Shown piece by piece: positions 47,324-55,280 of a DNA stretch of 64,000 bases. The position numbers and the translations under genes were made by a program. Origin of the DNA: Colwellia sp. 20A7 (GTDB lineage: Bacteria; Pseudomonadota; Gammaproteobacteria; Enterobacterales; Alteromonadaceae); the NCBI RefSeq assembly GCF_009832865.1, contig NZ_CP047130.1, positions 248,001 through 312,000 on the forward strand. Reading direction: 5' to 3'. Numbering within the stretch: position 1 is the stretch's first letter; every line of letters starts with the position of its first letter. The notes beneath the pieces are model-generated. The model saw nothing but the letters and a program-made list of their open reading frames with translations. It did not search any database and was not told the DNA's origin.

Positions 47324-48220
47324 ATGCGTGTTAGCAGTCATCAGTTTCATTTAAATGCAATTAGTAATATCCAATATAATACAGCGCGCTTTAACGAAGC
47401 CTCTGTTCAATTAGCAACAAATGTAAGAATTGCGAAGCCTTCGGATGACCCGCTTGGTGCTGTTCTGTTGCTAAATTTAGATGCTGAATTAGACTCACTA
47501 TCACAATATCAATCTAATATAGCATCGATTGATTTTACGTTAAGTCAACAAGAAGTAAAATTAACAGGTATTGTTAATCAAATATATTCGTTACAAAGTT
47601 TAATTACCACGGCCGCCGATGGCTCATGGGGTGAAGAAGAATTAAAAGCGCTTGGGCAAGAAATGTCAGTTATTTTTCCTGGCATCGTTGATTTACTTAA
47701 TGGAACTGACAGTGAAGGGAAATATTATTTCTCAGGCAGTGAAACAAACACTAAACCTTTTGATTTAGATGCCGCGGGTAATTATGCTTATGTTGGTGAT
47801 GACAATGTTCGTAACGTTGCTGTAACGGCAGACTCTAGCGTAGCCAGTAATATTACCGGAAATGAACTAGACCCCGGCGCTAATTTTTTAAATGCGATGA
47901 AAGATTACCTGGTCGATATTAATAATCCACCTGCGACAGGCGTTGGCAATGAATCTCGTGCTATGATTACTGAACTGGCTACCTTTTTAGGGACTATTAC
48001 TGGTGGAGTTACCAAAATTGGTGGTACGATAGCATCGCTTGGCTCACTTGCGGATAGCAATCTTGATATTACTGCTGTTACTTCTAATTTACGTGATGAT
48101 ATAAGCTCAGTAGATTATCCCGCAGCACAGATTCAAATGAACGAAGCAATGGCTGCGTATGAATCATCTATGCAGGTATATGCAAGCGTGTCGTCATTAT
48201 CGTTATTTTCATTTATATAA
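47324..48220 (+). CDS. flgL: Hook-associated protein 3 FlgL (lateral)
   Basis: Junction protein of 298 aa that links FlgK to the filament. It has the flagellin-like N-terminus (NTARFNEASVQLATNVRIAKPSDDPLGAVLLLNLDAEL) and C-terminus (YPAAQIQMNEAMAAYESSMQVYASVSSLSLFSFI). Length and termini match FlgL. It follows flgK by 11 bases. The next gene (unknown) is 29 bases further on. Confidence 0.92.
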   Translation: MRVSSHQFHLNAISNIQYNTARFNEASVQLATNVRIAKPSDDPLGAVLLLNLDAELDSLSQYQSNIASIDFTLSQQEVKLTGIVNQIYSLQSLITTAADGSWGEEELKALGQEMSVIFPGIVDLLNGTDSEGKYYFSGSETNTKPFDLDAAGNYAYVGDDNVRNVAVTADSSVASNITGNELDPGANFLNAMKDYLVDINNPPATGVGNESRAMITELATFLGTITGGVTKIGGTIASLGSLADSNLDITAVTSNLRDDISSVDYPAAQIQMNEAMAAYESSMQVYASVSSLSLFSFI

Positions 48221-48249
48221 CCAGTACATCATAATAGGCCATTGTCACT

Positions 48250-49275
48250 ATGCTCGTTACAAGTAGCGAAAAACCCCAAGCCCCAGATGCTATAAAAACG
48301 GCTAAATCTGAGTCACTTGTAACCCAGCTAAAAGAGCGTGCGCCAAATCAAAACATAAATAAAGTAACGGCTAAGCAAGAGCAAGTAGATGTTTTGTCAC
48401 GCTGGTCAGTGCGTGGCAAACTAAGTCAAGCATTAGCACAAGCAGAATATAGCGAAGCAACCTTACGTCAAATGTATACTGCATTAAGCGCTTTAGCTAA
48501 CAAACTTAATACTCAAACGGCTACCGCTAAACCGAATTTCACACAGAAGAATGATGTACAGTCAACAATTGAATCAATGCAGAAACTGGCGGCGCAATCA
48601 GGCAGTGGTTTAAATAAGCAATTAAATCTTCGTAGTGAAAGCGATGTAAGTGTACGTCAGCTCAATGCGAATATTGATTTACTTTCAGCACGACCGCATG
48701 ACGAAAAAATTAATTTATTAATGGGGCGAAGTGGTAAGTCGGTGGTGTTAAATTTACCTGCAAACCAAGGGGAAGCTAAAAATTTAACTAATATTCAAAA
48801 CGCATTTGCTCGACAAGATATTAGTGTAGAGCTAGACCGAAATAATCATTTATTATTTAGCACTACTAAAGAACATGCGGGTTTACTTGATGAAACCTGG
48901 ATTATGAGCGGTGAAGGTGTCAGAGTAGCAGCAGGCAACCCAATTTCAGTACCTTTAGTTGAGCCAAGCAATCCGCTTGAACAACTCGCACAAGTGTCTG
49001 AATCAAATAGCGAGATTCAAGCACATCGTGATAAAATAAAACAAGTACAACAACATTTAAGATCAAGCATACTTAAAGTTCAAGCGCAGCGTAAAGAGCT
49101 GTCTAGCCAGTTGCTCGAAATTGAAAGAGCAGCAACAAGTCTACAACCAAGCGAACTAACTGACTTAACCAATAGTATTGGTGACCAAATGTTTTATGCT
49201 GGTACTAACAGTATTAGCACTATTATGGCGCAAGCCAACATAACACATAGTCTAGTGCGCTATTCTCTTTATTAA
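48250..49275 (+). CDS. Unknown 341-aa protein in the lateral flagellar operon
   Basis: A soluble 341-aa protein with no signal peptide that I could not assign. It is rich in Lys, Gln and Ala at the N-terminus (LKERAPNQNINKVTAKQEQVDVL), has a central mixed region (GRSGKSVVLNLPANQGEAKNL) and a long C-terminal coiled coil (IQAHRDKIKQVQQHLRSSILKVQAQRKELSSQLLEIE). The last residues (AGTNSISTIMAQANITHSLVRYSLY) recall the hydrophobic C-terminal helices of axial proteins. It lies between flgL and flagellin and ends at a strong terminator, so it is the last gene of the flgB operon and may be an exported or filament-associated accessory protein. Confidence 0.7.
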   Translation: MLVTSSEKPQAPDAIKTAKSESLVTQLKERAPNQNINKVTAKQEQVDVLSRWSVRGKLSQALAQAEYSEATLRQMYTALSALANKLNTQTATAKPNFTQKNDVQSTIESMQKLAAQSGSGLNKQLNLRSESDVSVRQLNANIDLLSARPHDEKINLLMGRSGKSVVLNLPANQGEAKNLTNIQNAFARQDISVELDRNNHLLFSTTKEHAGLLDETWIMSGEGVRVAAGNPISVPLVEPSNPLEQLAQVSESNSEIQAHRDKIKQVQQHLRSSILKVQAQRKELSSQLLEIERAATSLQPSELTDLTNSIGDQMFYAGTNSISTIMAQANITHSLVRYSLY

Positions 49276-49356
49276 TATCAATAAAAATCAATTCAGCGAA
49301 AGATGACGCCGCGGCTTAACAAATAGCTTTATATTAAAATGCGTAAGTTAATATAA

Positions 49357-49389
49357 ATGGCTATATCCACAGGATATGGCCATTTTTTT
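49357..49389 (+). terminator. Terminator of the flgB operon
   Basis: Stem ATGGCTATATCC-ACA-GGATATGGCCAT (one G-T wobble) followed by seven T. It closes the long rightward flgB-to-341-aa unit. Confidence 0.92.
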
Positions 49390-49431
49390 ATGTCTATTTT
49401 ATAAACACTATGTCTTGGCTGACTGTATATT

Positions 49432-49697
49432 ATACCAATTTGATTAAATTTCTTCCCAACTCAGAGCTCTGCTCGATGTTCAATAACAAGGCAAATTTGT
49501 TTCGGTTTAGTCATTCTAAATCACATAAATTTAACGATGTTAGTGTACATCGAGCAAGCTCCCAGAGGGCGAGTTTAAACGGCTTATATGCTGCGTTATT
49601 AATTTTGACAAGGGAATAACCATTCTCTTCAATTAACGCCTTGCCTCTAAGTCTTTTAATTCTCGCTGAGTGGGAAAGAACTTAATCAACTTGGTAT
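49432..49697. mobile_element. MITE-like element with 27-base terminal inverted repeats
   Basis: A 266-base segment bounded by ATACCAATTTGATTAAATTT (continuing TCTTCCCA) at 49432 and the reverse complement ATACCAAGTTGATTAAGTTC (continuing TTTCCCA) at its right end; 23 of 27 positions match. It has no transposase and contains only chance frames. It lies between the flgB-operon terminator and the lafA promoter region. TIR core TTATACCAA recurs as short remnants at 37326 and 52701. Target-site duplication is unclear (AT-rich flanks). Identification as a non-autonomous element rests on the TIRs alone. Confidence 0.65.
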
Positions 49698-49855
49698 TAT
49701 GCTAACAATACTTGTTGCCATGCTGGGTATTAGTTAATTACTCCGGGAATGTCCCTTGAGCAGAAAAATTTTACTTACTTACCTCAAATAAATACCAAAT
49801 AATAAAGCCAAATTATTAAATTTTATAAATAATGCATTAAAAATGAAAAAAAATT

Positions 49856-49882
49856 TAATTTTATAAATTTTATGGTCGCTAT
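49856..49882 (+). promoter_or_regulatory. Candidate sigma-28 promoter of flagellin lafA
   Basis: TAAT (49856-49859), 15 bases, GTCGCTAT (49875-49882). This copies the spacing and the GTCGCT core of the flgM site. It would give a leader of about 60 bases before the lafA ATG at 49950. Confidence 0.5.
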
Positions 49883-49949
49883 AAGTTTTTAGGCAATGTT
49901 TATTGTTTTGTTATGACGATAAACAAATTTAACTAAAAAAGGAAATCTC

Positions 49950-50789
49950 ATGGCTTTATCAATTCAATCAAATATGGCATCAATGTCAATCCAAAATCAA
50001 CTAAGTCGTAGTAATGACAGTTTATCAACAGCACTTGAGCGTTTAGGTTCTGGTTTTAAAATTAACTCAGCGAAAGATGATGCCGCAGGTTTACAAATTG
50101 CAACACGTCTAAATGCGCAAGTAAAAGGTCAAGAAGCCGGTTTGTATAACAGCGCAAACGCGATGTCAATGATGCAAACAGCTGAAGGCGCGTTTGATGA
50201 GATAACGAATATTGCTTACCGCATGAAAGAGCTTGCTACGCAAGGTGCCAGTGATGCTAATGGCACTACTGAATGGGCTGCACAAGATGCTGAGTATCAA
50301 GCTTTGTCTGAAGAAATTCAGAGCATTATGGCGAATACTCGATTTGGTGATACTCAATTATTAGATGCTACAAATGGTAAATTCATAGCTGCAGTTGATT
50401 TTCAAGTAGGTGCTGATACTGCTGAAACCCTAAATGTTGATATTTCAGGTGGTTTAGCTGATGTTGAAACTGCTATTGCTGCTTTTGGTACTATTGGTAC
50501 CGATGTTGCTACAATCCAGACTGAGATAGGTACTGTCGATGATCTTATCGCGGCAATAGGTACATCTCGTTCTGCATTAGGTGCATCAATGAACCGCCTT
50601 GAGCACACAATGACAAACGTAACAAACATGAAAGAAAACACCCAAGCGGCATCAGCTACATTGATGGATGCTGATTTTGCGGCTGAAACGTCTAACATGA
50701 CTAAGCAACAGTTATTAATGAACTCAGGTATTTCGGTATTGAGTACAGCTAACAGCACAACACAAATGATTGGTTCATTACTTAACTAA
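49950..50789 (+). CDS. lafA: Lateral flagellin LafA
   Basis: Filament subunit of 279 aa. The N-terminal D0/D1 part (SIQSNMASMSIQNQLSRSNDSLSTALERLGSGFKINSAKDDAAGLQIATRLNAQVKGQ) and the C-terminal part (ASATLMDADFAAETSNMTKQQLLMNSGISVLSTANSTTQMIGSLLN) are classic flagellin; the variable middle is short, as in lateral flagellins. It is the only flagellin here. AAAGGAAA precedes the ATG. FliS at 52236 is the likely chaperone and FliD caps it. It is probably transcribed by LafS (FliA at 55281) from the site at 49856. Confidence 0.95.
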   Translation: MALSIQSNMASMSIQNQLSRSNDSLSTALERLGSGFKINSAKDDAAGLQIATRLNAQVKGQEAGLYNSANAMSMMQTAEGAFDEITNIAYRMKELATQGASDANGTTEWAAQDAEYQALSEEIQSIMANTRFGDTQLLDATNGKFIAAVDFQVGADTAETLNVDISGGLADVETAIAAFGTIGTDVATIQTEIGTVDDLIAAIGTSRSALGASMNRLEHTMTNVTNMKENTQAASATLMDADFAAETSNMTKQQLLMNSGISVLSTANSTTQMIGSLLN

Positions 50790-50833
50790 TCGTTTGATTA
50801 TTTAAAGAGCTAAATTAGTTCGTGTTATAACGT

Positions 50834-50895
50834 AAAATAGCTATATAACTTATAGCTATTTTAATAAATAAAAATTCTTTGAGTTTTTATTTATT
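50834..50895 (+). repeat. Two AT-rich hairpins between lafA and fliD
   Basis: AAAATAGCTAT-N7-ATAGCTATTTT (50834-50862), immediately followed by AATAAATAAAAA-N9-TTTTTATTTATT (50863-50895). Either could end or protect the abundant lafA mRNA. The second stem is pure A/T and overlaps the region just before the fliD ribosome site. Confidence 0.6.
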
Positions 50896-50918
50896 AAAAT
50901 AAATACTTGGAGAATAAA

Positions 50919-52226
50919 ATGTCTTTATCAGCATTAGGAATTGACCCAGCTAACTTGGCTAGTCAATATACACAAATTGAACGTGCCTCAAAAGATCAAC
51001 TTTTAAGCAATAAAAGCAATGAATTTTCTAGTAAAATAAATGCATTTGATAGTTTGCAAAGCACATTAACCAGCTTTTATGATAGTTTGTCTGATAACCT
51101 TGCTAGTGATAGCAATTTTTTGGCAAATTCATCTACTGTGACTAATGAAACTGCACTTAATATCACAACGACAGGCAGTGCATCGCCAGGTGAATATGAT
51201 ATTTTTGTTGAACAATTAGCGCAATCACACCAGGTAGGACTCAGCTTTGATACCACTATACCGTTAAGTACTAATGGCGAATTGAATATTGATTTAGCAG
51301 GTGATTCGTTTAGTATCGATTTATCGACACTGGCAGCAGGCGCTTCGTTAAGTGACTTAGCAAGTGCTATTAATTCACATGTTGATAATAAAGGTGCTAA
51401 AGCAAGCGTTATACGCTCAGGCACTGAAACCTTTTTAGTGATGACAAGTGAAGAGTCAGGTGCTGCAAATCAAATAGCGATTAGCTTTTCCCCTGCTGCA
51501 ACTTCTCCTGATCCGAATGGTAGTAATATAACTAATGCTATTACAGGGATTAGTGAACTTACAGCCGCACAAGATTCAATTGTTAAATTAGGGGCAACAT
51601 CTGCTATTACAATTACCTCTACAACCAATACACTTGAAGATGTTATTGAAGGGGTAACATTAAACCTTACTCAAGCACAGGAGGTCGGTGATAGCCCTGC
51701 TCATGTTTCGGTTGGACAAGATGTAGATACGACCAAAAGTAATATTCAAGGTTTTGTTGATGCGTTTAACAATTTATCAAACAGTATAACAACAAACGAT
51801 GATTTAAAAAGAGACAGCTTAGCCAGTAGTTTAGCTCGATCATTACGTAACGATTTTCAGGGCACGTTTGAAGGTAAAACACTGTATTCAGTGGGTATTG
51901 AATTTGACCGCAGTGGTAATTTACAAATTAATAGTGAAAGATTAGAAGCGGCATTAAGCTCTGATCCTGAATTGTTAACTAAAATGCTTACCGGTGAAAA
52001 CGGCATAATGGCGAAATTAGAAGAAAGAATAGAGCCTTATACTAAAAGCTACGGGATAATGTCTGACAAAAAAGGTACTCTGCAAGCCAGTTTAGATATT
52101 GTTATTAGACAACAAGCGAGTCATGAATCTTCAATGCAGCAAGTATATCAACGTTATTTATCGCAATTTACACAAATGCAACAGACTATTGCGCAATTAG
52201 AATCTACAATGGGTCAATTTGGTTAG
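50919..52226 (+). CDS. fliD: Filament cap protein FliD (lateral, LafB)
   Basis: Filament cap of about 435 aa. The N-terminal FliD_N region (LGIDPANLASQYTQIERASKDQL; LNITTTGSASPGEYDIFVEQLAQSHQVG) and the C-terminal FliD_C region (LNLTQAQEVGDSPAHVSVGQDVDTTKSNIQGFVDAFNNL, then RDSLASSLARSLRNDFQG) are present. I moved the start from TTG 50907 to ATG 50919: GGAG at 50909-50912 lies six bases upstream of that ATG. Last part is a coiled-coil helix (ESSMQQVYQRYLSQFTQMQ). Confidence 0.93.
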   Translation: MSLSALGIDPANLASQYTQIERASKDQLLSNKSNEFSSKINAFDSLQSTLTSFYDSLSDNLASDSNFLANSSTVTNETALNITTTGSASPGEYDIFVEQLAQSHQVGLSFDTTIPLSTNGELNIDLAGDSFSIDLSTLAAGASLSDLASAINSHVDNKGAKASVIRSGTETFLVMTSEESGAANQIAISFSPAATSPDPNGSNITNAITGISELTAAQDSIVKLGATSAITITSTTNTLEDVIEGVTLNLTQAQEVGDSPAHVSVGQDVDTTKSNIQGFVDAFNNLSNSITTNDDLKRDSLASSLARSLRNDFQGTFEGKTLYSVGIEFDRSGNLQINSERLEAALSSDPELLTKMLTGENGIMAKLEERIEPYTKSYGIMSDKKGTLQASLDIVIRQQASHESSMQQVYQRYLSQFTQMQQTIAQLESTMGQFG

Positions 52227-52235
52227 GGATTAATA

Positions 52236-52628
52236 ATGTTAGATATAAATGACGGTTTTTCGGCTTACAAAAGTACGTCGATTGACGGACGTGCTGCCGG
52301 TGCAGATATTCATAAGTTAGTATTGATGTTATTTGATGGCTTTTTAGATGAATTAGAAAGTGTAACTGGCCATATTACTCAAAAACGCCATGATAAAAAA
52401 GCGCAAAGTATTGAAAAGATGATGCGTATATTAGGTGGTTTAGAAGCATCACTTGATTTAGAGTCGGGTAGTGAAGTTGCTGGTAATATGAAAAATTTAT
52501 ATGAACATTGTGGACAATCACTTTTACAAGCAAGCTTAAAGAATGATTTAAGCTTTATTGACTCTGTTCGCACTGTGATGACTAACTTACAAGAAGGTTG
52601 GAAAGGGTTAGGTTCACAGGTAGCATAA
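52236..52628 (+). CDS. fliS: Flagellin chaperone FliS (lateral, LafC)
   Basis: Small helical chaperone of 130 aa for LafA export. FliS motif: FSAYKSTSIDGRAAGADIHKLVLMLFDGFLDELESVTGHI, then KSIEKMMRILGGLEASLDLESGSEVAGNMKNLYEH, typical four-helix bundle. Placement after fliD is standard. A strong terminator follows at 52654. Confidence 0.92.
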   Translation: MLDINDGFSAYKSTSIDGRAAGADIHKLVLMLFDGFLDELESVTGHITQKRHDKKAQSIEKMMRILGGLEASLDLESGSEVAGNMKNLYEHCGQSLLQASLKNDLSFIDSVRTVMTNLQEGWKGLGSQVA

Positions 52629-52653
52629 AGTACTAAGATGAATGTTTTTTATA

Positions 52654-52680
52654 AACCAGTTGCGATGCAACTGGTTTTTT
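52654..52680 (+). terminator. Terminator after fliS
   Basis: Perfect stem AACCAGTTGC-GAT-GCAACTGGTT followed by TTTT, ending the lafA-fliD-fliS unit. Confidence 0.92.
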
Positions 52681-52992
52681 GCTTTTAAGAGTACTCTGTT
52701 AGTGAGATTGGTATAAATACCTAAACGTTGTAATTAATGACAATTTTTCTACTTTAGTCCAGAAAAACAAGGTGAGTTTCGCGTCAATGGCTCGTCTATT
52801 ACAAGTAAATTTAATAATGAAGTTAGGAAAATCAACTACAAGAGCAGCGTTTATTGAGCCGAATTCAGGTTAACGAATAAAAGGGGATCTTTTATTACAT
52901 CTACTTCCCTTGGCTTCCGTTGTGCGGAAGTTCCGCTTCCGCATTGTGTTATACAAGCTGACTTTATTGCTTATATATCAATGCCTTGATAA
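52681..52992. other. Gene-free gap with repeat remnants
   Basis: No gene. It holds AGTGAGATTGGTATAAA at 52701-52717 (16 of 17 bases shared with 37326-37342; its complement carries the TTTATACCAAT core of the MITE ends), CCGAATTCAGGTTAAC at 52859-52874 (one change from 24234-24249) and a compound palindrome CTTCCG-N5-CGGAAG with overlapping GCGGAAG-N5-CTTCCGC (52914-52942), similar to 39093-39111. The sigma-54 site for the next gene begins at 52993. Confidence 0.6.
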
Positions 52993-53009
52993 TTGGTGTG
53001 TTTTTTGCA
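52993..53009 (+). promoter_or_regulatory. Candidate sigma-54 promoter of the fliT-fliK-...-flhA operon
   Basis: TTGGTGTGTTTTTTGCA has GG at -24 (52995-52996) and GC at -12 (53007-53008) exactly ten bases apart, with TTGCA intact. It lies about 65 bases upstream of the first gene. It resembles the site before flgB, indicating a shared enhancer-dependent class of late-early lateral genes. Confidence 0.6.
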
Positions 53010-53071
53010 ATACTTCTAGATGAAATAAATTTGGTGTAGTCATTGCGAGTTTTTAAGCGGAACAATTATTT

Positions 53072-53380
53072 ATGAATAAGTTGCAGGCCGAACAAAAAAT
53101 ACAATCACTTTTATTGTATATGGCAGAATCTATTGAAAAAGGTAACTGGCATAAAATTCGTGAAGCTGACCGCCAATTGATGTCTTTGATTAATGAGGCT
53201 AAACAAGCTGCTTGGTTTGTATCTTTTGAACCAAAGTTACTATTATTAAAACAAGATTATGAAAAGAAAATACAACTGATTAATGCTCAAAAACAAGATG
53301 TGAGTAAAAAAATGCAACGTCATCAAATTGATAGTGATGGAATACTGGCTTATAAACAATTGACAGAGAGCGCTGACTAA
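53072..53380 (+). CDS. FliT-like lateral flagellar protein (LafD position)
   Basis: A 102-aa helical protein with no signal peptide. Pattern of charged heptads (LLYMAESIEKGNWHKIREADRQLMSLINEAKQAAW; KPKLLLLKQDYEKKIQLINAQKQDVSKK) and its place just before fliK match LafD of Vibrio, which has been likened to the FliD chaperone FliT. Sequence similarity to FliT itself is weak. Its stop overlaps the fliK start in TAATG, so the two are coupled. Confidence 0.65.
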   Translation: MNKLQAEQKIQSLLLYMAESIEKGNWHKIREADRQLMSLINEAKQAAWFVSFEPKLLLLKQDYEKKIQLINAQKQDVSKKMQRHQIDSDGILAYKQLTESAD

Positions 53381-54813
53381 TGACGGTTCAACTACGCCCA
53401 CAATCTATAGCGCAACAAGACGTTTTAGGCGGTAGCCAAATAAAGGCTAATTCTTCACTGAGCAAAAATTCTTCTACGGGTCTAAACCCTTCATCAGGTG
53501 CAAATACGGCTGACTTAAGCTCGGCTACACCAACGTTAGCGAAAACATCGCAATCGATGGACTCGCAGTCGCTAGAGCAGTCTACTGATACTGGTGAAAT
53601 ATATGACGAGGCAGAGCAAGCATTTGTTTTTGTACTGCCTGATATTTCGACCGAGGATAACAGTTTAGAAGCGAGAGGTACGTTGCTTGATAATGAGCAA
53701 CTAGACACTACAAATCAAGACACGCCTAATGAATTACAAGCCTTCATTCAAAACCCAAGAGCACAGAGCTTTAAAATACAAGCAATAACGTTACCAGTAG
53801 GTGCTACTGAACAGGCATTGGTACCAAACAATATTGCTGGTTCGTTATCAGGTTTAGCGCCTTCATCATCGGTTGAAAATGAAGCTGAGGTTAATTCTGC
53901 TCCGGTAACACAAGCGTTAGTTAGTAACGTTAACTCAATGAATAACATCGATGACAATGATACCTTGCCACTTCCAACGACTATTCAACAGGTTTCAGCC
54001 GCTCTTCATAACACAGTAAATGTTAGCACAACGTCAGAAGCTATTGTGCCGCTAATACAAGTAGATAAATTAATCTCAAGTAATCAACAGCGTGAATTAT
54101 TAGTAAAGCCTGCAGGAGGTAATAATACAGTACAAGACCAATATTTAGCTACGCGACTTTTATCTGAGAATTCATCAAGCAACAGTGGTGTAAGTAATAT
54201 AAATCATAAGTCTACAACGGTTGATGCTATTAATACACTGGCTTCATCTATAGTATTAAATGAAGAGAAAGACTTTCAAAAAGGATTAACTCAACAGGTT
54301 TTTAGCGGTGCTGAAAATCGTGAGCATACCTTCTCGAAACCTGCTTTTGGAGCAACAACAGATACTCAAGCTGTCAGTCAACAATGGCGTAAAGAGCAGT
54401 TAAGCAGTAATACCAGTGAGTGGGGACAACGTTTACTACATGTCCTGAGTGATAAAGTTAATTTACAAATAGGTCAACAAATACAGCGAGCACAAATACG
54501 TTTAGATCCGCCGCAGTTAGGTAGTATTGAAATTGCTATTAGTGTGGAAGGGGATAAAACGACAGTTCATTTAGTTGCAGGGAATGCGCAAGTACGTGAA
54601 GCTATGCAACAAACCTTGGATCAGTTACGACATTCATTATCGCAAGCTGGTGACGTTACCGTTGAAGTTGATGTGGGGGAAAAGCAACAACAATCAGATA
54701 ATTCAGGTGATACATCTGAAATGGATATAGCTGACAATGCGGCTATTGAAGAAGAAGCTACTTTAAAAACAACAGAAAATAGTGCCAGAGATTGGTTGAA
54801 TAGATTAGTTTAA
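53380..54813 (+). CDS. fliK: Hook-length control protein FliK (lateral, LafE)
   Basis: Molecular ruler of 477 aa. The long Ser/Thr/Asn/Gln-rich region (1-340) is probably disordered. The C-terminal hook-length domain (about 345-430: NLQIGQQIQRAQIRLDPPQLGSIEIAISVEGDKTTVHLVAGNAQVREAMQQTLDQLR) is the Flg_hook domain that switches FlhB specificity. The tail after it is acidic. The longest low-complexity gene in the locus. FlhB at 61469 is its partner. Confidence 0.9.
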   Translation: MTVQLRPQSIAQQDVLGGSQIKANSSLSKNSSTGLNPSSGANTADLSSATPTLAKTSQSMDSQSLEQSTDTGEIYDEAEQAFVFVLPDISTEDNSLEARGTLLDNEQLDTTNQDTPNELQAFIQNPRAQSFKIQAITLPVGATEQALVPNNIAGSLSGLAPSSSVENEAEVNSAPVTQALVSNVNSMNNIDDNDTLPLPTTIQQVSAALHNTVNVSTTSEAIVPLIQVDKLISSNQQRELLVKPAGGNNTVQDQYLATRLLSENSSSNSGVSNINHKSTTVDAINTLASSIVLNEEKDFQKGLTQQVFSGAENREHTFSKPAFGATTDTQAVSQQWRKEQLSSNTSEWGQRLLHVLSDKVNLQIGQQIQRAQIRLDPPQLGSIEIAISVEGDKTTVHLVAGNAQVREAMQQTLDQLRHSLSQAGDVTVEVDVGEKQQQSDNSGDTSEMDIADNAAIEEEATLKTTENSARDWLNRLV

Positions 54814-54834
54814 GAATAGTTGGAGTACGGATAA

Positions 54835-55272
54835 GTGAATAAAATTGTCATAGGAATTATTGGAGTTGTGTTACTTGCAGGTGCTTTTTTTGCAGGTAAA
54901 CTGTTAGACAGTCAAGACTCAGAAGAGCAAAGCAAAGGAGACGTTGTGAGTGCAACTGAGCAATATTTTGCTATGGAGCGTTTTATTATCAGTATTAACG
55001 ATGAAAACTTGACTCGTTATTTAGTACTCGATTTAACGTTAGCTATCCCTGCTGATGCACAAAGCTTAACTACTGCGCAAACCTATACCCCACTTCTGCG
55101 TAATGAATTAGTAAAAATATTTGTGAACTTAGAGCGAGAACATGTGAAAAATGAGTTTTCTGATATAGAAGCAATGCAAAAAACATTGCTAGAAAAATTT
55201 AACTCGGTATTAAAGGCGAAATCGAGCCTTGAGTTAAGTAATGTTCTTATTACTAATGTTTTTATCCAGTAA
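54835..55272 (+). CDS. fliL: FliL-family protein (lateral, LafF)
   Basis: A 145-aa inner-membrane protein with one N-terminal helix (IVIGIIGVVLLAGAFFAGKLL) and a periplasmic FliL domain (FAMERFIISINDENLTRYLVLDLTLAIPAD; ALLRNELVKIFVNLEREHVKNEF) that surrounds MotAB stators in known systems. GTG start with GGAGTACGGATAA upstream. Conserved position between fliK and fliA, as in lateral loci. Confidence 0.88.
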   Translation: MNKIVIGIIGVVLLAGAFFAGKLLDSQDSEEQSKGDVVSATEQYFAMERFIISINDENLTRYLVLDLTLAIPADAQSLTTAQTYTPLLRNELVKIFVNLEREHVKNEFSDIEAMQKTLLEKFNSVLKAKSSLELSNVLITNVFIQ

Positions 55273-55280
55273 GGAAAAGC

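Noticed and set aside
49410..49619. 69-codon frame before lafA
   Set aside because: It lies inside the MITE-like element and has no ribosome site; the frame is a by-product of the repeat.
49915..49922. GACGATAA near lafA as the -10 of a sigma-28 promoter
   Set aside because: It resembles GCCGATAA, but no TAAA-like -35 lies 15 bases upstream; the site at 49856-49882 fits the spacing and matches flgM.
50166..50758. Antisense frames in lafA
   Set aside because: Shadows of the flagellin gene, with no ribosome site or domain.
52236..52628. Antisense frame opposite fliS
   Set aside because: Shadow of a clear FliS gene.
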